Of a stretch of 64,000 nucleotides of DNA, positions 54,644-64,000 are shown piece after piece. This DNA is from an uncultured Photobacterium sp. GTDB lineage: Bacteria > Pseudomonadota > Gammaproteobacteria > Enterobacterales > Vibrionaceae. Positions within the stretch are counted from its first letter, which is position 1; each line of letters starts with the position of its first letter. The notes under the pieces were generated by a model. It saw only the letters and a list, made by a program, of their open reading frames with translations, was not told where the DNA came from and did not search any database. The stretch lies in contig NZ_CAMRAN010000011.1 of the NCBI RefSeq assembly GCF_947039875.1, positions 1 through 64,000 of the forward strand, read 5' to 3'. Made by a program: the position numbers and the translations under genes.

Positions 54644-56800
54644 ATGAGTTTTAATTTAGATGAAGATATCCTACAAGACTTTTTGATTGAAGCCGGAGAG
54701 ATCCTTGAATTATTGTCTGAGCAATTAGTTGAACTTGAACGTAGTCCAGATAATAGTGAATTATTAAATGCTATCTTCCGTGGTTTTCATACCGTAAAAG
54801 GTGGCGCAGGTTTTTTATCATTAACTGAGTTAGTTGATGCTTGTCATGGCGCGGAAAACGTCTTTGATTTGCTACGTACGGGTAAGCGTAAAGTGACATC
54901 AGAATTGATGGATGTCATTTTAGAAGCGCTAGATTGTATTAATGTGATGTTTGCTCAAGTACAAGAGCATCAACCATTAAGCAAAGCCGATCAAACTTTG
55001 TTGGATCAGTTGCATCATTACAGTTTACCGCCAGCAGTTGTTGCAGCGACAGTCGATATTGTTGAAAAGACAATGGCTGAAACCACTGTGGTTAGTCATC
55101 AACCTCTTGCGACTGCTGCACCGACAAGTGCGATTGCGGCTAATTCTGTTGACGATATCACTCAAGACGAATTTGAACGCTTATTAGATGAATTGCATGG
55201 TGTAGGTAATTCACCATCGTCGTCATCAACCGCTGTTATCGCTAATACTGTTACAAGTGTTGAAAGTAATGATATTACCGATGATGAGTTTGAACGTTTA
55301 TTAGATGAGTTACATGGTAGTGGTAATGCTCCCGGTGCTGGCAATTCTTCAGCTGCAATAACTCTGCCGTCTATTGAAAATGAAAACCTTGCCGTTGTTA
55401 ACGATGATTTAATGACTGATGATGAATTTGAAAGCTTATTAGATGAATTACATGGTATTGGTTGTGCGCCTCAGGTTGATCATGCTGCTAGTGTGAATCA
55501 AGCGGCAGTCAGTACACCTGTTATTGAAGCTCCAGTCACTGAAAACCCAGTGTCAGTCGCGCCAATAGTGGTCAGTGAGCCTGTCAATCGTTCACCATTA
55601 CCAGCAGCTAAAGATAAACCTAAGCCTCAAGCGGAGACAACGGTACGTGTTGATACTTCGACTCTCGATATCATTATGAATATGGTGGGCGAGTTGGTAT
55701 TGGTGCGTAATCGACTGGTTAGCTTAGGTTTAAATACCACCGATGAAGAAATGTCAAAAGCGGTATCAACATTAGATGTTGTGACTGCGGATCTTCAAGG
55801 GGCGGTAATGAAAACTCGCATGCAGCCGATTAAGAAAGTCTTTGGTCGTTTTCCGCGAGTGGTACGTGATTTAGCCCGTAGTCTCAATAAAGAAATTGTG
55901 CTTGAGATGGTGGGTGAAGATACCGATCTTGATAAAAACTTGGTGGAAGCACTTGCTGATCCATTAGTACACTTAGTCCGTAACTCAGTTGATCATGGTA
56001 TTGAAATGCCTGCAGAACGAGAGCTGGCAGGCAAATCGCCAGTGGGTAAAGTGTTATTATCAGCCTCGCAAGAAGGGGATCATATTCGATTAACTATCGC
56101 TGATGATGGTAGTGGAATGGATGCCAATAGATTGCGTCAAATCGCGATTGATCGCGGCATGATGGATTACGATGCAGCTTCACGCTTGAGTGATAATGAT
56201 GCTTATAATCTGATTTTTGCACCGGGTTTTTCAACTAAAAAAGAAATTTCAGATATTTCCGGACGTGGTGTTGGTATGGATGTGGTTAAAACCAGTATCA
56301 ACCAACTTAATGGCTCAATCGTGATTGATTCTACCTTAGGAAAAGGGACACGTATTGACATTAAGGTACCGTTAACATTAGCGATTCTACCAACATTAAT
56401 GGTCGGCGTAGCTCAGCAACCTTTTGCCTTGCCGTTAGCAAATGTGAATGAAATTTTCCACTTAGATTTGACTAAAACCCATACCGTTGACGGTCAATTA
56501 ACCATTATTGTGCGTGATAAAGCGATTCCATTATTTTACTTACAAGATTGGTTATCAAAAAAATCAACAACGAACAAACAACATAATAGTTTTGGTCATG
56601 TGGTGATTGTACAAACGGGTCATCAGCGGATCGGGTTTGTAGTTGATAGTTTGATTGGTCAAGAAGAAGTCGTGATTAAACCGTTAGATAAATTGCTCAA
56701 AGGAACGCCAGGAATGGCAGGGGCTACCATTACCAGTGATGGTCATATTGCGCTTATTTTAGATGTGCCTAATTTATTAAATCATTATGTAAGACGTTAA
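54644..56800 (+). CDS. cheA: Chemotaxis histidine kinase CheA
   Basis: A 718-residue kinase with P1 (phospho-acceptor H49 in IFRGFHTVKGGAGFL), an unusually long linker in place of a classical P2, the P3 dimerisation domain (VRVDTSTLDIIMNMVGELVLVRNRLVSLG), the P4 kinase domain (LVHLVRNSVDHGIEMP; IADDGSGMDANRL; GRGVGMDVVKTSI) and the CheW-like P5. The linker (residues about 165-285) holds three copies of DEFExLLDELHG separated by Ser/Ala/Pro spacers. In vibrios a linker domain of CheA (called LID) binds ParP; the repeats probably belong to it. AGAGGGAA precedes the ATG. Confidence 0.97.
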   Translation: MSFNLDEDILQDFLIEAGEILELLSEQLVELERSPDNSELLNAIFRGFHTVKGGAGFLSLTELVDACHGAENVFDLLRTGKRKVTSELMDVILEALDCINVMFAQVQEHQPLSKADQTLLDQLHHYSLPPAVVAATVDIVEKTMAETTVVSHQPLATAAPTSAIAANSVDDITQDEFERLLDELHGVGNSPSSSSTAVIANTVTSVESNDITDDEFERLLDELHGSGNAPGAGNSSAAITLPSIENENLAVVNDDLMTDDEFESLLDELHGIGCAPQVDHAASVNQAAVSTPVIEAPVTENPVSVAPIVVSEPVNRSPLPAAKDKPKPQAETTVRVDTSTLDIIMNMVGELVLVRNRLVSLGLNTTDEEMSKAVSTLDVVTADLQGAVMKTRMQPIKKVFGRFPRVVRDLARSLNKEIVLEMVGEDTDLDKNLVEALADPLVHLVRNSVDHGIEMPAERELAGKSPVGKVLLSASQEGDHIRLTIADDGSGMDANRLRQIAIDRGMMDYDAASRLSDNDAYNLIFAPGFSTKKEISDISGRGVGMDVVKTSINQLNGSIVIDSTLGKGTRIDIKVPLTLAILPTLMVGVAQQPFALPLANVNEIFHLDLTKTHTVDGQLTIIVRDKAIPLFYLQDWLSKKSTTNKQHNSFGHVVIVQTGHQRIGFVVDSLIGQEEVVIKPLDKLLKGTPGMAGATITSDGHIALILDVPNLLNHYVRR

Positions 56801-56874
56801 TTATTAACAATGATACCCCGTAAACCGCCAGTGTTTAGGCTTGCGGTGTTGTTTATGTAAAGGAATGAAAACAA

Positions 56875-58059
56875 ATGGCAATAAAGGTGTTAGTTGTTGA
56901 TGATTCAAGTTTTTTCCGTCGGCGTGTCAGTGAAATTATTAATACAGACCCTCGATTAACTGTGGTAGGTAATGCAACTAACGGCAAAGAAGCGTGCGAG
57001 TTGGTTAAAGCGTTGCAACCTGACGTTATTACGATGGACATTGAAATGCCGGTGATGGATGGAATCACTGCCGTCCGCGAAATAATGAAAATAGCCCCAA
57101 CACCTATTTTGATGTTTTCTTCTTTAACCCAAGCTGGCGCTAAAGCAACGTTAGATGCTCTGGATGCTGGTGCATTAGATTTCTTACCGAAAAAATTTGA
57201 AGATATTGCCCGTAATCGTGATGACGCTGTCGATTTATTACAAAAACGCGTAGCAGAATTAGCAGGTAAACGGTTTTATTTGCGCCGCAATAGTAGTGTC
57301 GCAACGACAATCAAACCCGTGCCTATTCCGTCGGTGCGTCATACCGCAGCGACACCGACTAAGGTGATGGCAACAGCAACCCCCACTGTTACTTCAAGTG
57401 TTGGACGTACATTAGCTGATTCAGCAATAGCGAGTTCGGTAATGACGCCATCAATGCCATTTCATTTTCGTGCATCAGGGAAAAAATATCAGTTATTAGC
57501 CATTGGTACATCTACGGGGGGCCCGGTTGCTTTACAAAAAATATTAACTCAATTACCGGCTAATTTTCCTCACCCGATTGTGTTAGTGCAACATATGCCC
57601 GTGACATTTACCGCCGCTTTTGCCGCTCGATTGAATCACTTATGCCGTATAGAAGTAAAAGAAGCCCAAGATGGCGATATACTACGCGCTGGTGTTGCTT
57701 ATTTAGCGCCAGGTGGACAGCAGATGATGGTCGATGGACGTAACGTTGGAGCACGGTTACGAATTATTGATGGTGGTGACCGAATGAACTATAAACCTTG
57801 TGTTGATGTGACGTTTGGATCAGCGGCAAAAGTGTTTAATGATCGGGTGCTATCGATAGTGCTGACTGGCATGGGTGCTGATGGGCGTGAAGGTGCGCGG
57901 ATGTTAAAAGCCAATGGATCGACCGTTTGGGCACAAGATGAAGATAGCTGTGTCGTATATGGTATGCCACAAGCAGTTGCTAAAGCTGGCATTTCTAGTC
58001 ATGATCTTCCCCTCGACCGTATTGCTGAATGTATTTTAATTGAATTAGGTTTGTCGTGA
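56875..58059 (+). CDS. cheB: Chemotaxis methylesterase/glutaminase CheB
   Basis: A 394-residue two-domain enzyme: receiver domain ([18 protein letters not shown]55 in [12 protein letters not shown]), a long Pro/Thr/Val-rich linker (about residues 140-200) and the methylesterase domain with catalytic Ser in [11 protein letters not shown], His in [13 protein letters not shown] and Asp in [12 protein letters not shown]. It removes methyl groups added by CheR. AAAGGAATG lies upstream. Its stop overlaps the ribosome-binding site of the next gene. Confidence 0.97.
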   Translation: MAIKVLVVDDSSFFRRRVSEIINTDPRLTVVGNATNGKEACELVKALQPDVITMDIEMPVMDGITAVREIMKIAPTPILMFSSLTQAGAKATLDALDAGALDFLPKKFEDIARNRDDAVDLLQKRVAELAGKRFYLRRNSSVATTIKPVPIPSVRHTAATPTKVMATATPTVTSSVGRTLADSAIASSVMTPSMPFHFRASGKKYQLLAIGTSTGGPVALQKILTQLPANFPHPIVLVQHMPVTFTAAFAARLNHLCRIEVKEAQDGDILRAGVAYLAPGGQQMMVDGRNVGARLRIIDGGDRMNYKPCVDVTFGSAAKVFNDRVLSIVLTGMGADGREGARMLKANGSTVWAQDEDSCVVYGMPQAVAKAGISSHDLPLDRIAECILIELGLS

Positions 58060-58069
58060 GGAGTTGACG

Positions 58070-58838
58070 GTGGTTGTTTGGAGTATTGCAAACCAAAAGG
58101 GTGGAGTAGGGAAAACGACCACTACCATAGCATTAGCTGGATTATTAAGTGAACAGAACCAACGGGTATTAGTGGTTGATACCGACCCGCATGGTTCATT
58201 GACAACATATTTAAATTTTGATGCTGATTATGTACCAGCCAGTTTGTTTGATTTATTTCAACTGCCTGAGATCACGCGTGATGGCGTCAGAGAATTGATT
58301 TTAAGCACCACATTTAAAAATATCGATATCATTCCAGCCCATATGTCATTAGCGACTTTAGATCGTTCGATGGGGAACCGCAGTGGCATGGGGTTAGTAT
58401 TAAAAAAAGCCCTACACAGTGTTGCTGCTGATTATGATTATGTATTAATTGACTGTCCGCCAATTTTAGGGGTGATGATGGTCAATGCATTGGCAGCCAG
58501 TGATCGAATTTTAATTCCAGTACAAACGGAATTTTTAGCCATGAAAGGCTTAGAGCGAATGTTGCGTACCTTGCAGATAATGCAGCGTTCTAAGCCATCA
58601 GGATTTGATGTCACTATCGTACCAACGATGTATGACAAACGTACTCGTGCATCATTACAAACGTTACAAGACTTAAAAACACGTTACCCAGATCAAGTGT
58701 GGATGTCTGCTATTCCTATTGATACTAAGTTCCGTGATGCCAGTATTAAACATATGCCACCGTCATTGTATGCTCATAATTGTCGCGGGGTTTTTGCTTA
58801 TAAAACCCTCCTGAGTCATTTAACAAGGTTGGCCTACG

Positions 58839-58846
<8 letters not shown>
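58070..58846 (+). CDS. parC: ParA-type ATPase of chemotaxis array placement (ParC)
   Basis: A 258-residue ParA/Soj-family ATPase: deviant Walker A QKGGVGKTTTTIALAGLL, Walker A' VVDTDPHGSLTTYL and Walker B LIDCPPILGVM. In vibrios the ParA-like protein at this place (ParC; unrelated to topoisomerase IV) recruits chemotaxis arrays to the pole and segregates them. GTG 58070 is chosen because GAGGAG (58058-58063) lies six bases upstream; the TTG at 58064 directly abuts it. Overlaps parP by eight bases. Confidence 0.93.
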
Positions 58847-59576
<730 letters not shown>

Positions 59577-59596
59577 GGCATTAAAGAGGAAAGACT

Positions 59597-60091
59597 ATGT
59601 CCCAAGTAAATATAACGGAAATACAAAAAGATGGCGTTAACGATCACGTTTTGCAATGGGTGACTTTTCAATTAGAAAACGAAACCTATGGCATTAATGT
59701 TATGCAAGTGCGAGAAGTGTTGCGTTACTCAGATATCGCGCCAGTCCCCGGTGCACCAGATTACGTGATCGGTATTATTAATTTACGTGGCAATGTTGTT
59801 ACTGTTATTGATACGCGTGCTCGTTTTGGCTTACAGCGTGGTGATATTTCAGATAGCACGCGTATTGTGATTATTGAAGCGGAAATGCAAGTAATTGGCA
59901 TTTTAGTCGACAGTGTGGCGGAAGTGGTTTATCTGCGTAACTCTGAAATTGATAGCACCCCTTGTGTTGGTACTGAAGAAAGTGCCAAATTTATTCAAGG
60001 TGTGAGCAACCATGATGATCAGTTATTGATATTAGTTGATTTAAACAAACTGTTGTCAGAAGACGAGTGGGATGAGGTCGCATATTTGTAA
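59597..60091 (+). CDS. cheW: Chemotaxis coupling protein CheW
   Basis: A 164-residue single CheW domain (VTFQLENETYGINVMQVREVLRYSDIAPVPGAPDYVIGIINLRGNVVTVIDTRARFGL; GILVDSVAEVVYL). It joins receptors to CheA. AAAGAGGAAAG precedes the ATG. Its stop codon overlaps the start of the next gene (TAATG). Confidence 0.97.
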   Translation: MSQVNITEIQKDGVNDHVLQWVTFQLENETYGINVMQVREVLRYSDIAPVPGAPDYVIGIINLRGNVVTVIDTRARFGLQRGDISDSTRIVIIEAEMQVIGILVDSVAEVVYLRNSEIDSTPCVGTEESAKFIQGVSNHDDQLLILVDLNKLLSEDEWDEVAYL

Positions 60092-60525
60092 TGGATATAA
60101 TACTTCAACAATGGTTACCTGTTGCGATTTCAGTGGTGATTGCGATAACGGCGGCGGTATTAATTAACCGTGAACGCCAAGCGCGAAAAGCATTAGAAGT
60201 AAAATTTTCAGCTATTGAAAAAGTATTAAAAAATAGCCGTTTACAGCATGAAAGTTTAACGAAACAATTTAATGAGTTACGTACTGGCAGTATTGGTATG
60301 AGTAATAAATTGGTTGATATGATTGAGCAGCTGGAACGGGTTGAAGAACGTCAAAATGAGATCGCCATGAATGATTCTGGTGGGCGATTATACAGCCGTG
60401 CTAGCAAGATGGTTGAATTAGGCGCAGATGTTAACGAGTTAATGAAAGAGTGCGACTTGCCAAAAGCAGAAGCAGAATTAATGCTGAGCTTACAAAAAAA
60501 TATGCCGCAACATTATCGACGTTAA
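60091..60525 (+). CDS. DUF2802 protein, chemotaxis operon end
   Basis: A 144-residue protein with one N-terminal transmembrane helix (about residues 9-26, PVAISVVIAITAAVLI), a coiled-coil middle part (ARKALEVKFSAIEKVLKNSRLQHESLTKQFNEL) and a helix-turn-helix-like C-terminal DUF2802 segment (YSRASKMVELGADVNELMKECDLPKAEAELMLSL). The start overlaps the cheW stop, so it is translated with the chemotaxis genes. Function is not known to me; its membrane anchor and position suggest a role near the array or motor. Confidence 0.85.
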   Translation: MDIILQQWLPVAISVVIAITAAVLINRERQARKALEVKFSAIEKVLKNSRLQHESLTKQFNELRTGSIGMSNKLVDMIEQLERVEERQNEIAMNDSGGRLYSRASKMVELGADVNELMKECDLPKAEAELMLSLQKNMPQHYRR

Positions 60526-60546
60526 TGCCTCGTTTTAAATATTGAG

Positions 60547-60858
60547 CTATGCCGTAATATCAATATTTTCAAACCCTTCCCATCCAGGAGGGGTTCTGCC
60601 GTTTAGATACCATGAAAATGCAATGAGTTCGGCAATAATCAAATACAATTCCTGCGGTATATGATCATTGAGATCAAAGCTATTAAGGTACTGTGCGAGT
60701 ATGGGATCTTGATGAATTAGCCCACCTTGCTGTTTTACTTGCTCAATTATGTGCAGTGCTAATTTATCGTAACCTTTAGCGGCGACATAAGGGGCTTGCT
60801 CACCATCATAACGTAGCGCGATAGCTTGTTGAGCATTATGTGTCGATTTGTTTGTCAT
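60547..60858 (-). CDS. FlhX: FlhB C-terminal-domain homologue
   Basis: A 103-residue soluble protein that aligns with the FlhB cytoplasmic domain just after the cleavage site: NAQQAIALRYDGEQAPYVAAKGYDKLALHIIEQVKQQGG matches FlhB NPEHFSVALRYDPKLDAAPVVIAKG and what follows. It has no transmembrane part and no NPTH motif, as in the family called FlhX or FhlB, which can replace the FlhB C-terminal fragment in some bacteria. It lies 16 bases after a second FliK-like gene, on the same strand, convergent with the chemotaxis operon. Confidence 0.88.
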   Translation of the reverse strand: MTNKSTHNAQQAIALRYDGEQAPYVAAKGYDKLALHIIEQVKQQGGLIHQDPILAQYLNSFDLNDHIPQELYLIIAELIAFSWYLNGRTPPGWEGFENIDITA

Positions 60859-60874
60859 ACCATACCTTTTGTTA

Positions 60875-61729
60875 TCACACCTTTATTGAGAGACCCGATG
60901 CGACAGCTGGCTGATGTTGTTGCTGGGGAAGCGTCAGTTTATATTGGGGCGGTGTGCTATTTATACCTAATTGTTGCAACCGTGAAATTAAATACGGTGT
61001 TACCCGTTCAATATGATGTAATACCTTTTGATTGGTACATTCAAAGCGCGTACTCAGCTGTTGTTGATGCCAACAAGCGCTAACATTCATACTCTCTATT
61101 GTACCAATAGGTAAACTCAATTTGACGGTCCACTGACTATTGTTATTCTTAACAGTATTTGTTTTCTTTTGTGAACGATTGTTTATTTGTAGCGATATTG
61201 TTTGGCCATTGTCTTGCACCCACTGTAGATGAATATTGTTATTATCTGGTGAACGTTGATTTTCAGGTCCTCGTTGTTCTCCTGCAAGACGCAATAATGC
61301 GATGAATTCTTGTTGCTGTTCAGGGGGGCGTTGGATCAACCATTGATTAAGTTGGCTTGAGGGTTGTGATAGTTGCTGTAACAAGGTGGCTAAGGCCTGA
61401 TGACCGGTATTGTGCTGTAACCATGTAATTAATGTTGCTTGGTTATTCGGCAATAATAATTGGTTAAATAACTGTTGAAGTACGTGAGGCGTTGAATGGG
61501 TTGGCTTAACTGTACCTAAGTTTAACGGAAGCAATAAATTTGTAACTAACCGTTGCAAGCTATTCATAGATAATAATAATTGCGGCAGTTGAGATATCAA
61601 TTTTGAGTGGTTGTTAGTAATTATTGATGGTGATTTTAAATGTGAAGGCTTAGATATCACGTTAACTGTATCAATTGTCGAATTTTTTTCTAAAAACACA
61701 GGCATATTGAGTAATGTTTTTATTTGCAT
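60875..61729 (-). CDS. Second FliK-like hook-length-control-type protein
   Basis: A 284-residue protein rich in Leu, Gln and Asn. Its C-terminal 90 residues resemble the FliK C-terminal domain (WTVKLSLPIGTIESMNVSACWHQQQLSTRFECTNQKVLHHIERVTPYLISRLQQLGI), though the PPELG motif of true FliK is missing; the N-terminal part is helical. It is distinct from fliK at 40891. The start is uncertain: ATG 61729 or GTG 61738, neither with a clear ribosome-binding site. Pairs with flhX in one operon. Confidence 0.78.
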   Translation of the reverse strand: MQIKTLLNMPVFLEKNSTIDTVNVISKPSHLKSPSIITNNHSKLISQLPQLLLSMNSLQRLVTNLLLPLNLGTVKPTHSTPHVLQQLFNQLLLPNNQATLITWLQHNTGHQALATLLQQLSQPSSQLNQWLIQRPPEQQQEFIALLRLAGEQRGPENQRSPDNNNIHLQWVQDNGQTISLQINNRSQKKTNTVKNNNSQWTVKLSLPIGTIESMNVSACWHQQQLSTRFECTNQKVLHHIERVTPYLISRLQQLGINSTPPQYKLTLPQQQHQPAVASGLSIKV

Positions 61730-61843
61730 TTTTTTCACATTTAGTTGCGTTAGTTAACGATTAAGAAGCTGAGCAGTTTAGTCAATTTGTTAGCCATTGT
61801 GGTACTATGCGGCTATTTTGTGGCACCTAGGATATATCATTTT

Positions 61844-62491
61844 ATGTTGTCAGTAGCAAATTTAAGCTGTGTTCGTGATGAACGTGTATTATTTGATGAA
61901 TTAAACTTTACTATTTCAAGTGGTGAGTTAGTTCAAATTGAAGGTCCAAACGGTGCAGGTAAGACGACTTTATTGAGGATTATTGCTGGTTTAGGCTACC
62001 CAGATAGTGGTGATGTGCTGTGGTGTAATGAAAATATTGCGACTGCACGTGAGGATTATCATCAAGCACTATTATTTTTAGGTCACCAAACAGGCGTAAA
62101 GCGTGAGCTTACGGCCTTTGAGAACTTGGCTTTTTTTCAGACAATGCATACCTGTGAACAAGGCTCCGATCTCAAAGGAACACCTAAAGTAAGTGGTAAT
62201 GATGCACTATGGCAGGCGCTGGCACATGTTGGTTTAGCTGGCCGTGAAGATATCAGCGCCGGACAGTTATCAGCAGGTCAACAACGTCGGGTTGCTTTGG
62301 CTCGATTATGGCTAAGTAACCATAAGTTATGGGTACTTGATGAGCCATTAACAGCAATAGATAAGCAAGGTGTAAAAGTGCTTGAAGCGCTGTTTTTATC
62401 CCATGCAGAGCGTGGAGGAATGGTGTTGTTAACCACTCATCAAGACATGTTTGTCGACAGTGACCGTTTAAGAAAAATTAAGCTGGGATAA
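61844..62491 (+). CDS. ccmA: Cytochrome c maturation ATP-binding protein CcmA
   Basis: A 215-residue ABC ATPase: Walker [13 protein letters not shown], signature [14 protein letters not shown], Walker [13 protein letters not shown] and a switch His in TTHQD. With CcmB and CcmC it drives release of holo-CcmE in haem delivery to apocytochromes c. ATG 61844 is used with AGGATAT about ten bases upstream; 19 further in-frame codons upstream look like leader. First of the ccm operon. Confidence 0.95.
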   Translation: MLSVANLSCVRDERVLFDELNFTISSGELVQIEGPNGAGKTTLLRIIAGLGYPDSGDVLWCNENIATAREDYHQALLFLGHQTGVKRELTAFENLAFFQTMHTCEQGSDLKGTPKVSGNDALWQALAHVGLAGREDISAGQLSAGQQRRVALARLWLSNHKLWVLDEPLTAIDKQGVKVLEALFLSHAERGGMVLLTTHQDMFVDSDRLRKIKLG

Positions 62492-62499
62492 TAACAATA

Positions 62500-63168
62500 A
62501 TGCTTAACACCCTTGTGCAAATTATTCGTCGTGAGTTGTTAATTGCTTATCGTCGACAAGCGGATATTTTTAATCCGCTGTGGTTTTTTATTATTGTTAT
62601 TACGTTGTTTCCGTTAGGTATTGGTCCTGAGCCTAACTTATTAGCCCGTATCGCCCCGGGTATTATATGGGTTGCTGCGTTATTAGCTGCATTGCTATCG
62701 ATGGAGCGGTTGTTCCGTGATGATTTTTTAGATGGTTCATTAGAGCAAATGTTACTGATGCCAACGCCATTATCCGTTGCTGCTTTTGCTAAAATGGTCG
62801 CGCATTGGTTGTTGACTGGATTACCGTTGATTCTTATTAGCCCGTTACTGGCGATTCTATTGTCACTTAATCTACATACTTGGATCGCGGTATTATTAAC
62901 GTTGCTGATTGGTACGCCAACATTGAGCTTTTTGGGCGCAATTGGCATGGCTTTAACGGTCGGATTACGAAAAGGTGGGGTTTTATTGAGCTTGCTCATA
63001 CTGCCTTTATATATACCTGTGCTTATATTTGCCACTTCTGCGATCGAGGCGGCAAGTTTAGGCATGGCTTATGATGGGCAATTAGCCATTATGGGCGCGA
63101 TGTTAGTGGGATCGTTGACTTTAGCTCCTTTTGCTGTTGCCTCAGCACTAAGGATCAGTGTCCATTAA
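62500..63168 (+). CDS. ccmB: Cytochrome c maturation membrane protein CcmB
   Basis: A 222-residue protein with six transmembrane helices and family motifs (WFFIIVITLFPLGIGPEPNLLARIAPGIIWVAALLAALLSMERLFRDDFLDGSLEQMLL). It is the membrane partner of CcmA. Eight bases after ccmA. Confidence 0.95.
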   Translation: MLNTLVQIIRRELLIAYRRQADIFNPLWFFIIVITLFPLGIGPEPNLLARIAPGIIWVAALLAALLSMERLFRDDFLDGSLEQMLLMPTPLSVAAFAKMVAHWLLTGLPLILISPLLAILLSLNLHTWIAVLLTLLIGTPTLSFLGAIGMALTVGLRKGGVLLSLLILPLYIPVLIFATSAIEAASLGMAYDGQLAIMGAMLVGSLTLAPFAVASALRISVH

Positions 63169-63233
63169 CCAATGAATTTTTTCTTTAATGCGAGGCCTCA
63201 AAAGAGAGGGGCGCAGTGAAGAAAGCGAGAGTA

Positions 63234-63283
63234 ATGATGTTGCTCTCAGTGACGTATTTATTATTGATTATAAGTTGAGAGCA
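63234..63283 (+). promoter_or_regulatory. Hairpin and leader ORF before ccmC
   Basis: TGCTCTCA (63241-63248) and TGAGAGCA (63276-63283) are perfect complements; the right arm carries the GAGAG ribosome-binding site of ccmC (ATG 63286). An overlapping short frame from ATG 63234 (MMLLSVTYLLLIIS, stop TGA 63276-63278) runs through the hairpin. Ribosomes on the leader could open the hairpin. Confidence 0.45.
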
Positions 63284-63285
63284 TT

Positions 63286-64000
63286 ATGTGGAAGTGGCTA
63301 CATCCTTACGCTAAAGCAGAAAACACCTACCGTCTATGCGGGAAGTTGTTGCCTTGGTTTTCTATTATCGCTTTGATCTCCATTTTAGTGGGATCAGTAT
63401 GGGGACTGTTATTTGTTCCCGCCGACTATCAACAAGGCGATAGCTTTAGGATTATTTATATTCACGTACCCGCTGCAATTTGGTCGATGAGTATTTATGT
63501 AACAATGGCGATTTCTTCTTTTATTGGTCTTGTGTGGCAAATTCGAATGTCAGATATGGCTGCTGCTGCAATGGCACCTATTGGCGCCGTGTTTACCTTC
63601 ATTGCTCTTATTACAGGAGCTATTTGGGGTAAGCCTATGTGGGGTGCTTGGTGGGTTTGGGATGCGCGCTTAACCTCTGAGTTGATTTTATTGTTTTTAT
63701 ACCTTGGTGTTATTGCATTGTATAACGCATTTGATGATCACAAAACTGCGGCAAAAGCGGCGGGTATTTTGTCGATTGTGGGCGTGATTAATATTCCAAT
63801 TATTCACTATTCTGTTGAGTGGTGGAACACCTTACACCAAGGTGCAACGATTTCTAAATTTGGCAAACCATCAATGTCAAACGATATGTTATGGCCATTG
63901 TTGGTGATGTTACTTGGTTTTGGTTGTTTCTTTGCGGCTGTTACGCTGGTGCGGTTACGTAATGAAATTCTATTACGTGAGAGTCATCGCCCTTGGGTAC
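63286..64000 (+). CDS. ccmC: Haem-handling membrane protein CcmC (3' end outside window)
   Basis: Open from ATG 63286 to the window edge (238 complete codons). It is an integral membrane protein of about six helices with the tryptophan-rich WWD motif WGAWWVWDARLTSELILLF and flanking haem-ligand histidines in IYIHVPAA and IPIIHYSVEWW. CcmC loads haem onto CcmE. It follows ccmB by 117 bases, which hold a hairpin over its ribosome-binding site. The E. coli protein is about 245 residues, so only a few residues are missing. Confidence 0.95.
   Translation, partial: MWKWLHPYAKAENTYRLCGKLLPWFSIIALISILVGSVWGLLFVPADYQQGDSFRIIYIHVPAAIWSMSIYVTMAISSFIGLVWQIRMSDMAAAAMAPIGAVFTFIALITGAIWGKPMWGAWWVWDARLTSELILLFLYLGVIALYNAFDDHKTAAKAAGILSIVGVINIPIIHYSVEWWNTLHQGATISKFGKPSMSNDMLWPLLVMLLGFGCFFAAVTLVRLRNEILLRESHRPWV

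Noticed and set aside
62547-63065. 172-codon antisense frame within ccmB
   Set aside because: Shadow of the ccmB frame; the plus strand has clear CcmB motifs throughout.
63188-63376. 62-codon frame between ccmB and ccmC
   Set aside because: It runs out of frame into ccmC, whose WWD motif and ribosome-binding site define the real gene.

Overview
The window reads as a chromosomal segment of a marine gammaproteobacterium of the family Vibrionaceae. The whole polar flagellar and chemotaxis locus follows the Vibrio-type gene order: FlgO/FlgP/FlgT outer-membrane ring genes, flrABC regulators, flhF/flhG polar placement genes and the ParC/ParP chemotaxis-array genes. The porin, zipA-ligA-gltX neighbourhood, the FlhX/second-FliK pair and the single large flagellin make me lean to Photobacterium, but that genus call is inference. 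There is no insertion sequence, prophage, CRISPR array or frameshifted gene; the region looks like core genome. Layout: 1-2.9 kb holds the end of zipA and ligA; 3.4-5.1 kb an outer-membrane porin with an unusually structured leader and a small secreted protein; 5.3-6.7 kb gltX; 6.8-7.8 kb tRNA-Ala(GGC), a periplasmic or surface repeat protein and tRNA-Arg(CCT). From 7.9 to 60.5 kb runs one continuous motility locus: flgT < > flgOP, < flgAMN, cheV-cheR, flgBCDE, flgFGHIJ, flgKL, one flagellin, flaG-fliD-flaI-fliS, flrA, flrBC, fliEFGHIJ, fliKLMNOPQR-flhB, flhA-flhF-flhG-fliA-cheY-cheZ-cheA-cheB-parC-parP-cheW and a DUF2802 gene. It is followed by a convergent pair (second FliK-like protein and FlhX) and by the cytochrome c maturation genes ccmA, ccmB and a truncated ccmC at the window edge. 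The genes form a regulatory cascade that can be read from promoter motifs. FlrA (sigma-54 activator) sits alone; a GTCA-N6-TGAC dyad and a GG-N10-GC sigma-54 promoter precede flrBC. FlrB/FlrC then serve further sigma-54 promoters, which I can see before flgO, flgT, flgB, flgF, flgK, fliK and flhA. FliA (sigma-28), encoded at the end of the flhA operon, has excellent target promoters before flgM and before the flagellin gene. FlgM is the anti-sigma factor exported through the completed hook-basal body. FlhF and FlhG set pole and number, and ParC/ParP keep the CheA/CheW array at the pole. Points that deserve a second look are the two in-frame, Shine-Dalgarno-equipped starts of the porin with an inverted repeat over the first; a T-stem mismatch in tRNA-Ala; a 61-residue gene of unknown function on the opposite strand between flgJ and flgK; an 18-codon leader ORF overlapping fliL; a hairpin plus leader ORF over the ccmC ribosome-binding site; the FliK2-FlhX pair; triplicated DEFExLLDELHG motifs in CheA; and an EP-repeat in ParP. 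I did not find an entirely new multi-gene system.
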